Assembly: GCA_016946835.1 (NCBI GenBank)
Contig: JACVTC010000048.1
Coordinates: 659,001 to 723,000 of the forward strand
Direction: 5' to 3'
Length of the DNA: 64,000 nt
Source of the DNA: Neocallimastix lanati (nom. inval.)
Taxonomy: Eukaryota; Neocallimastigomycota; Neocallimastigomycetes; Neocallimastigales; Neocallimastigaceae
Program-made: the position numbers and the translations under genes
In this document: positions 26,781 through 36,400 of the stretch, piece after piece
How the letters are laid out: each line of letters begins with the position of its first letter
Numbering within the stretch: the first letter of the stretch is position 1
Notes under the pieces: model-generated
The model's input: the letters and a program-made list of their open reading frames with translations, nothing else
What the model was told of the DNA's origin: nothing
Database searches by the model: none

Positions 26781-27066
26781 TATTTAAAAGTATTTTTTTT
26801 TTTTTTTTATTATTATTTTTTTTTATTATTTTATTATTATTATTATTATTATCATTATTATTATTATTAAATTAAAATGTTTTATAGTAATAATAATAAA
26901 TAACAATAATAATAAATATTTGAATTTTTGTTTTAATTAATTAAATATATGCATTCATTAAGTTAATATATATAATTATTAGCATTAATTTATGATTGTT
27001 AGACTATGTTGTTCATATTGTATTGTTGCATATGAGTTTTAACATATCTATTGTATAAAACCTATA

Positions 27067-27075
27067 CTGTTTTAA
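27067..27075. repeat. Left target-site duplication of the MULE
   Basis: CTGTTTTAA, identical to 30503-30511 on the other side of the element. Confidence 0.85.
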
Positions 27076-27227
27076 GAATGTGGTTCATTTCGCCAATTTT
27101 TATAATACAAATTTTCAATACGCCATTTATTTTTAATGGCTTGTAAAATTTTTTGTTAACGCCATAAAAAATTTTAATAAAATTATATGTAAAAAAAATA
27201 AATGTATAAATAAATAAACAAACAAAT

Positions 27228-27472
27228 AAATAAATAAATAAAGAATGTAATAAGTATATAAAATAAAAATAAATAGTAGAATATGAGTATAAAGTACAGA
27301 TTGAATAAAATAAAATAAAATAAAATAAAATTAATAGTAGAATATTAAATATAAAGTACAGATTGAATAAAATAAAATAAAATAAATAGTAGAATATAAA
27401 TATAAGTAAAGATTGAATAAAATAAAATAAATATCTAATATTTTTTTTTATTAAAGAATATTACAGATCAAT
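27228..27472. repeat. Short arm of an asymmetric inverted repeat inside the MULE
   Basis: The arm runs from AAATAAAGAATGTAATAAGT through three copies of an AATAGTAGAATAT...GTACAGATTGAATAAAATAAAAT unit to ATTAAAGAATATTA. Its reverse complement makes up the arm at 27643-28905, matching at the outer end, at the repeated unit and at the inner end. About 170 bases separate the two arms. Confidence 0.85.
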
Positions 27473-27642
27473 GTTTTAGAAATGAAAATTTTTTACATTT
27501 TTATTGTATTCAATTGATGATGTAATTTAATATATAAAACAATGTTATTGATTGTTAATAATCTCATTAAATATAAATGATTTTTTTGCTTTCTAACATA
27601 TATAATTAAATAAAACATTTTATTTTTAAAAATAAATTGTCT

Positions 27643-28905
27643 TTAATATTCTTTAATTAAAAATAATAATAAATATTTACTTTATTTTATTTTATATACT
27701 TGTACTTTTATATTATTACATTCAATATTTATTTTATTTTATTTTATTTTATTTTATTTTATTTTATTTTATTTTATTTTATTTTATTCAATCTGTACTT
27801 ATATTTATATTCTACTATTTATTTTATTTTATTTTGTTCGATCTGTACTTTATGTTTAATATTCTACTATTTATTTTATTTTATTTTATTTTATTCAATC
27901 TGTACTTATATTTATATTCTACTATTTATTTTATTTTATTTTATTTTATTTTATTTTATTTTATTTTATTTTATTTTATTTTATTTTATTTTATTTTATT
28001 TTATTTTATTTTATTTTATTTTATTTTATTTTATTTTATTTTATTTTATTTTATTTTATTTTATTTTATTTTATTTTATTTTATTTTATTTTATTTTATT
28101 TTATTTTATTTTATTTTATTTTATTTTATTTTATTTTATTTTATTTTATTTTATTCAATCTGTACTTATATTTATGTTCTACTATTTATTTTATTTTATT
28201 TTATTTTATTTTATTTTATTTTATTTTATTTTATTCAATCTGTACTTATATTTATATTCTACTATTTATTATATTTTATTTTATTTTGTTCGATCTGTAC
28301 TTTATGTTTAATATTCTACTATTTATTTTATTTTATTTTATTTTATTCAATCTGTACTTATATTTATATTCTACTATTTATTTTATTTTATTTTATTTTA
28401 TTTTATTTTATTTTATTTTATTTTATTTTATTTTATTTTATTTTATTTTATTTTATTTTATTTTATTTTATTTTATTTTATTTTATTTTATTTTATTTTA
28501 TTTTATTTTATTTTATTTTATTCAATCTGTACTTATATTTATATACTACTATTTATTTTATTTTATTTTATTTTATTTTATTTTATTTTATTTTATTTTA
28601 TTTTATTCAATCTGTACTTATATTTATATACTACTATTTATTTTATTTTATTTTATTTTATTTTATTTTATTTTATTCAATCTGTACTTATATTTATATA
28701 CTACTATTTATTTTATTTTATTTTATTTTATTTTATTTTATTCAATCTGTACTTATATTTATATTCTACTATTTATTTTATTTTATTTTATTTTATTTTA
28801 TTTTATTTTATTTTATTCAATCTGTACTTATATTTATATTCTACTATTTATTTTATTTTATTTTGTATACTTGTACTTACTATTACATTCTTTATTTATT
28901 TATTT
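27643..28905. repeat. Long arm of the inverted repeat: (TTTTA)n satellite with interspersed 35-bp spacers
   Basis: Blocks of TTTTA pentamers, from about 4 up to about 50 in a row (27925-28155), alternate with a spacer reading TTCAATCTGTACTTATATTT then ATATTCTACTATTTA. About eleven spacers are present against three on the other arm. The outer end (TACTATTACATTCTTTATTT) mirrors the start of the short arm. Pentamers keep all three frames open, so open frames of up to 370 codons here are artefacts. Confidence 0.92.
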
Positions 28906-29021
28906 TTTTTTTACAGATAATTGAAAAACTAATTTTTCAAAATTAGTATTTAGAATAATATTGGATAATTAATATAATAATTTTAATTATATAATTAAAA
29001 AATATTTATAAAAATATAGAA

Positions 29022-30054
29022 ATGGAAGAAAATCTAATTATTGATGTAAATGAGTCTAACAAAGGAAAAAAATAAATTATTATCAATAAAAAATATAAAT
29101 TTAATTTTTCATATATAAGAAAAGATAATTCAAAAGTTTATGTACAGAAATAAATGTAAATCTTTTATTATTTTAAATAAGAAAGAAATCTTAAAATATG
29201 ATAGTTCACATAATCATCCTGAAAAAGAATACGATATATCTCTATCTATAATGAAACATAAAATTAAAGATGGAATTGAAAAAAGTTCAATTCCTTATGG
29301 TATAAAAATAAAACCCCTATATAATAAAATTTCTAAAGAAATGAGATTTATATGTTCAGAATATAATTCAATTAAATCCCAAATATCAAGAAATTTAAAT
29401 AAAAACTACCATCCAATGTAACAACATTTACTGAAATTCCTAATGAATCTAAATATTATAAAACAATATAAAACAAAGTGAGGTGAAAATTTTATGATAT
29501 TCAAAAAATATTAATTTAATAATTTTTCAATCTCCTTTTCAAGTAAAATTATTTAGGGAATATAATAATGATATATTTGTTGATGGTACATTTTATATTG
29601 CCCCTAAATTTAGTTATCAATTATTTATTACAAGAACTTACGCTAAAGAATTAGATAGTTTTTACACTACTTCTTTTGCAATATTACAAAATAAAGAACA
29701 AGAAATATATAAAATATTTAAAAAATTAAAAAAAAAAATGCTAATACATGTAACAATAATATTATAGTTTCAGAATCAACAGTTATTTAAATAATTTATT
29801 TCCAACAATACCATCTTATTATGAATTAATAGATAAATTAAATAAACTTAAACATTTACCATATTATGATTATCAAAGAAAAATAAGAGGAATTTGGAAA
29901 ATAAAAAAAGAGCAATAAATAAAGCTAATGAAATCAGTGTCTTAATTGAACACTACAAAAATATTGAAACCAAGTTAATTGATACTAAATATGATAGAAA
30001 TAATACTATTAATTTGTGGTTTGATTGTTTAACTGATTTAAATAATATAATATA
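29022..30054 (+). pseudogene. FLYWCH/MULE transposase, degenerate
   Basis: A start at 29022 (MEENLIIDVNES) is soon followed by stops and a frameshift near 29137. The region 29140-29421 then reads KCKSFIILNKK...DSSHNHPEKE, the C and HxH part of a FLYWCH-type zinc finger that often precedes MULE transposases; its first cysteine is missing. After another break, 29530-29745 reads FREYNNDIFVDGTFYIAPK and SYQLFITRTYAKE...YTTSFAILQNKEQE, the start of the MULE catalytic domain. The aspartate of VDGTF is the first acidic residue of the DDE triad. The block with the second aspartate and the glutamate is missing; tail sequence (LFPTIPSYYEL, 29799-30050) follows, again with stops. It sits inside matching terminal repeats, so it is the element's own gene. 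It cannot make active protein. Confidence 0.85.
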
Positions 30055-30502
30055 AATATTATTTTATAATAAATAATTAAAAAATGAGGGATAACCAAAC
30101 GAAATAATCAAAATTCTGTCATTCAAAAATTTAATTTATAAAGCTAATTAAATATATACAGTTTAAATAAATTTTCAAATACGTCTCTATAATTAATAAT
30201 TTTATCATTATAATTATTATTTTTTTTAATAACATTTAAATAAGAGAATTATTATTAATAATATTTATATTTTTAATAACATTTATATTTTTATATAATT
30301 TGTTATTATTAGCATTTAAATAAAAGAATTAAAATCATAAAATCTAACCATTATATGATTTATTTAATTATTCACTTAATAATTAATTTAAAAAGTGAAA
30401 TAACAAAATAATACAATAAAATAATATTATGTAGCATAATATAGCTATAGCCACAAATTTATATATATCACGTGAAAAATATTGGCGTAATGCAACCTCC
30501 CC

Positions 30503-30511
30503 CTGTTTTAA
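30503..30511. repeat. Right target-site duplication of the MULE
   Basis: CTGTTTTAA, identical to 27067-27075. Confidence 0.85.
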
Positions 30512-32237
30512 TATATAAAGATCACATGATTATATTAATTATTAGTATAATTTAAATTGATTTTTAATTAGATAAAACATAAAATTAAATGGTTATATAT
30601 AAATTAAAAATAAAACTATAGGATAAATAAAATAATATTTCTATATTTCTTTATTTCTGTATTTATTTCTATATTTCTAAATATTGTTATATACCAAAGC
30701 CTAATTCTTTGTAGAATTGAATTAAAATTTCCTTTTCTATATTTCTCCACATTATTACAAATTAAAAATAAACTGAATGTTATTTAAAAAAAATTTTTTT
30801 TTTTTTTACTAAATTTTCCACTTAATTTAAAACAATTATTAAAATGATATTTCACACAGCTCTTAGAAATGTTTATGAGAAGGATGATATATATTTCTTT
30901 TTTATCCTTGTAAATTTATTTACTTTTTATTTATATATTAATAATAGTGCCAACTACTAATAAAAATAATGTTGAAAATATTTAAATTTTGATAAAAATC
31001 TCAATCTTTATTCATTTACTTCATTTACTAATTCTATTTATTTAAAGTAAAAAAGACTATTTTTTTTTTATTTTAAGAAAACATAATTTTAATGACATTT
31101 ATACATATAAAAATATATTTGATGGATCATCCATATTTCAATTCATTAAATTCATGGTTTCATATTAACAATAGAAAAGAGGCTTATAAAAATAAAAAAA
31201 AAAAAAAAAAATTGAAACATACACTTTGTAAACTCAATATTATTTATACAATAATATAATCCTATTTACATATAATAAACTATTGTAATATTATAATAAT
31301 AAAAATTAGTAATAAAATAGAAATATTAAAATGTTTAATTAAATTTTTTTTTTTAAACTAAAAATACTAAATTCTCTAACAAATTTATATGATTATTACC
31401 ATGTTAAAAATATTTTTTATTATTATAATATTCATTGACTAGACAAATAATAACTTTAGATAGAAATATAAGGTTAGGTTATTTTAACAAAAATAATATA
31501 ATTTTAATAAACTATATATCTAAGGTTAGGTTATTATTTAATAAAAAAAAATTCAAATGATAAATTTAAAATTCATAGCTATTATAGAATTACATAAATA
31601 TAAAATAATTTTATAATTCTATTATTTTGAAATTATATATATTTATATATATTATTACCAAACAAGAACAAGTTGCTACTTATTAGAAATTAAATTAAGA
31701 TTCCTAAATAATTTTGAAAATATTGCAGTTCCAATTCATTTCATTAAAGTTATTATAATAACAAATATATTTTTCTTATAGCCTTAGAAAAATTATCATT
31801 CATTTATATCTTTATTTCTATATTCCTATATTTCCATATTTCTATTTCTGTATTTCTATTTCCATATTTCAATATTTCTGTATTTCTATTTCCATATTTC
31901 CATATTTCTGTATTTCTATATTCCTATATTTATTTAGTTCTATATTTATTTATTTCTTTATCTATTTCTATATTTCTATATTTATCTATTTCTATATTCC
32001 TATATTTATTTATTTCTATATTTATCTATTTTTATATTTCTACATTTATTTATTTCTATATTTCTATATTTATCAATTTCTATATTTATCTATTTCTATA
32101 TTTCTACATTTATTTATTTCTATATTTCTATATTTATCAATTTCTATATTTATCTATTTTTAAATTTTTATTTATTATTGTAGGCAAATAACAACCATTA
32201 GAATATTATATAATAATTATGTTTATAAATTCTTTTG

Positions 32238-32289
<52 letters not shown>

Positions 32290-32388
32290 TTTAATTATTA
32301 TATAATTATTATTATAATAATTATAAATGAGTCCAAGGTTCAGAATATTGACTGACAGATTTGGAAAGTAAAATTAGTATTCCAACAC

Positions 32389-32420
<32 letters not shown>

Positions 32421-33106
32421 CCAATTTTACTTGTTATTTATATTTTTTTTTTAATGAAAATAATATTAGTAATAATTATAATAATAAAATTTATAATAAA
32501 TAATAAATAAAAATGTTATTTATATTTTATTTTTAATGAAAATAATATTAGTAATAATTATAATAATAAAATTTATAATTAATAATAAATAATAAATAAT
32601 AAATAAAAATAATAAATAAAAATAATAAATAATATTGGAATAATAAATAATAAATAATTAATAATAAATAATATTGGAATAATAAATAATAATACTGGAA
32701 TAATAAATAATAAATAATTAATAATAAATAATATTGGAATAATAAATAATAAATAATAAATAATAAATAATAAATAATAAATAATAAATAATAATGGAAT
32801 AATAAATAATAAATAATAATAGAATAATAAATAATAAATATATATAATAAAAAATTGAATAATTGAATAATTGAATAATTAATAAATAATAAATAATTAA
32901 TAATAAATAATAAATAATAAATAATAAATAATAAATAATAAATAATAAATAATAAATAATAATTAATAATAATAAAAAATAAAAAATAATTATTTTATAT
33001 GAAAATAATAATAATAATATTATTATTATAAATTTAATAATAATAGTAATGTTATTAAAAATATAATAATAATAATAATATCATTATTATTATTATTAAT
33101 ATTATT
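30512..33106. other. AT-rich intergenic region with microsatellites
   Basis: The block 31810-32170 is an irregular array of TATTTCTATATTTCTATATT-like units. Poly(A) of about 30 bases lies near 32260. The block 32560-32990 is a 7-bp (AATAATA)n array, the complement of the one at 21.4 kb, with TATTGG variants. No gene was seen. Confidence 0.65.
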
Positions 33107-33111
33107 ATTAT

Positions 33112-33358
33112 TGTTAACGTATGTTAATTTTATTAATATAAAGTTATAGTCTAGCTTAAGTTTAATAAAATATTAAATTAAATTATATTAAATATATTGT
33201 AATTACAAATTAAAATATAAATTAGTATGTATCTAGAACAAGCCACAATTAAATATAAAAACATGTAATTTTATCTGTACTTTAAATCTTTGTTAACCAT
33301 TTATATAACACTTGCGTTATATATCTAATTATTAATAAATAAATATTAAACAATAATA
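33112..33358 (+). repeat. 5' LTR of the copia element
   Basis: It starts TGTTAACGTATG. The canonical TG...CA end would be at 33352 (241 bp); identity with the 3' LTR runs six bases further (CAATAATA). The downstream sequence GATTAAGAGTCTCAG does not obviously match the 3' end of a tRNA, so the primer binding site is unresolved. Confidence 0.92.
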
Positions 33359-33434
33359 GATTAAGAGTCTCAGTACTCTATAATAAATTACAAAGCTTTA
33401 AATTTAAAAAAATCGATTTTAACAAAGTATTAAG

Positions 33435-36400
33435 ATGGCCTATCAATTTAACTTAGCTAAGGACCAACGTCTTCGTGGTGTATCCAATTTTGCCACATGG
33501 AATTTCCTTATCATGACTGCAGCTAGGAGATATGGAATGGAAGAATTCATTGAAGAAGATGTTATCTCTCACCTGAAGGATAATAACTATAGACTTAATC
33601 CTAATGAAGAATCTAAGACGGTAAAAGCTATCCTGAAGATTATTGAGGAATTACAATTAAATCGTGGAGAAAATGTAAACTACAATGAAGTGTTTACTCA
33701 AAACCGAAATAGAATCATTGCTAAAGCAGAAGAGAAAGACTCTCAGTTAATGCTTATGGTGATTCAAAACGTTGAAGAAAAAATATTAAGGGAAGTTAGT
33801 AGAATGAAGAAAACATTCACAATTATGGAAAAACTAACTTCAAAATACGGTGATAAGAATAATGACACTGAATACTGGCTCAAGAAATTGCGAAAACTTA
33901 AGGCAAATGACCGCAGCCAAATAATGAAGATGGCTGATAGCGTAAATGAAATATTCGGTGAAATGGAAGATGCCGGAGTAAATTTGACTGAAAGGGAAAA
34001 ATTAAAGTACATGTTCAATATTTTACCAAATGACTTTAAAAACATTATAGATGTAACTTTAGAAACTACCGCCAGACAATTATATGAAAGTATAAAAGAT
34101 AGAATTTCAGCTAGATCATATCTAGAAAATTGGGAAAATACAATGGATGAACATGATGATCATGATGATCCAATGGATATAGATCTAATTGAAAAACGTT
34201 ATAAAAATAAAAACTATCATAAAGGAAAAGGTTTTGTTAAGAAAATAAACAGAAACAATAACAAAACTAACAAAAATTTATATTGTCATATTTGTGAGAT
34301 AAGAGGACATCTCACAAAAGATTGTAAATACAATATGAAAGCAAGAGAAAACAAAAAAGAAGGGAGGCAACAATCACTCTACCAGAAAAACCATAAAAAT
34401 GAAGAAAAAGAATTAAAATCATTTGGTTTAGTGGAAAAAATAACTTCTAAATATGAAGAAAGTGACAGCGAAAGAGATGATAATTTTGAAGACATCAGAC
34501 CATTATGTGAACCACATATTAATGATGCTTTGCTAATTGAATCAATAAATGAACCATATAATATAGATAATGATGAAAAATCTGTAAACATAATTGAAAG
34601 AAATATAGAAAGTAACGAAACAGTTGAATGGTATTATGATAGTGGAGCTTACGAACATGTAACTAATGATAAAAACCTTTTGAAAGATTATAAAGAAGAT
34701 TTTGTACAACTAAGATGTGCAAACAATACTACTTTAGACTTTGAAGGATATGGTAGTTGTGAATTTACCATAAACAACTACCATATAAAATTAAACAAAG
34801 TGTTATATTCAAAAAAGGCACATAAAAACTTGATAAGTGCCATCGAATTCGCAAAAATAGGTATAACATCCGTTATTGAGCCAATAAGTCAAGAAAAAGT
34901 AAAATTGACTATATCTGACTGTGATAAAAATGTTATCGGAACGTTTCTATCAACTGATTTTAATCAATTTAAAATAAACACAAAAAGTATAATAAATAAT
35001 CAAAATATTTTATCATTAGATGATTTAGGGCAAAACAGTCTAGAAATATGGCACAGAAGAATGGGCCATCAATATATAAGAAATATTTCTAAACATTTAG
35101 AACTACACGAGATCAAGATCCCAAAATGTAAAGAATGTAAAGTAGTAAAAATGAAGCATTCCCCACATAATGGGAACAATCCTAAATCAAACAAGATACT
35201 TGAAGTTATACACTCTGACATTTCGGGGCCATATAACAGTTCTATTAATGACAAAAAATATTTTATAACTTTCTTGGACGAATATTCGTGGAAAGTTTGG
35301 CTCTTCACTTTAAAATCTAAAGCTGAAGCGCCAGACATTATAATCGATTTTCTAAAATACCTTAACAATCAATTTGATAATTATAAAGTTAAAATATTTA
35401 AAACAGATGGTGGTAAAGAATATAAAAATAAGAAAATAAGAAGATACTGTAAAGATAATGGAATTGAAAAATCATTCTCTCCACCATATTGTCCAGAAAA
35501 TAATGGAAAAGCCGAAAGGATAAATCAAACAATAAAAAACACAGCTAAAACTTTATTATTTTGGGCAAAATTATCTGAAAATTTCTGGGAATATGCAGTA
35601 AGACATGCGGCTTATTTGTATAATATGATTCCTCATGAAGGAAATAATAATTTAATACCTGATGAAGTCATATCAGGAAAAAGTATTTCTTTAAAACACT
35701 TAAGAACTTTTGGATGTAAATGTTATTATATTGATAATATGGAAAACAAATCCAATTTCACTCCAAAAACAAAGGAAGGAATATTTCTTGGTTTCAGCAA
35801 GAAAAATTACTCATATAGGATTATGGACATAAAAAACAAAAGAATACACCATGTCAGAGAAGTAGAATGTTTAGAGGAATGTCCAGCAAACTATATATAT
35901 GAGAAAGAAGGATTTGTGGACCCATATTTCTCTTTTACAAAAATTGATAATAATATAGTAAATAATAATAATAATGAAAATAATCATATTATAAATGAAA
36001 ATATAATTAATAATATAGAAAACATAAATAATGTTCTAAACAATGAAAATAATAATTTAAATGAAAACAATAATAATATTGATTTAAATAACATTATTGT
36101 AAACGATAATTTAAACAATATGAACATGGATAACGAGGATAATAAAATAGAAGCAGAAAATAATTTACATGATAATAACACGAAAATAATTATTAATATT
36201 TTAGATAATATGAATAATAATAAAAATATAGATAAAGGTAAAGAAAATATGGTTTATAATATTAACAACGACGATATAATTAATTTAAACAATAAAAATA
36301 ACAAAATTAAAACCATAACCTTAGAAAAGGACACAAAAACAAATAAACTATTGGATTTTAATAAAACAAATAACACACATAACAATAAACACAATATTAC

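Larger units (their letters stand above)
27076..30502 (+). mobile_element. Mutator-like (MULE) DNA transposon, dead, with 9-bp target duplication
   Basis: The element of 3427 bp is flanked by a perfect 9-bp direct repeat CTGTTTTAA at 27067-27075 and 30503-30511. A 9-bp duplication is typical of Mutator-like elements. The ends are imperfect inverted repeats: GAATGTGGTTCATTTCGCCA on the left, and GGGGAGGTTGCATTACGCCA when the right end is read on the other strand. Inside lie a large inverted repeat of satellite DNA (27228-28905) and a broken transposase gene (29022-30054, +). Ends, duplication length and transposase type agree with each other, so the assignment is strong even though the protein is dead. 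Confidence 0.88.

Noticed and set aside
27700-28946. Open frames of 203-370 codons
   Set aside because: They are translations of the (TTTTA)n satellite in the inverted repeat. A 5-bp unit without stops stays open in all frames, and the products are Phe/Ile/Leu/Tyr repeats.
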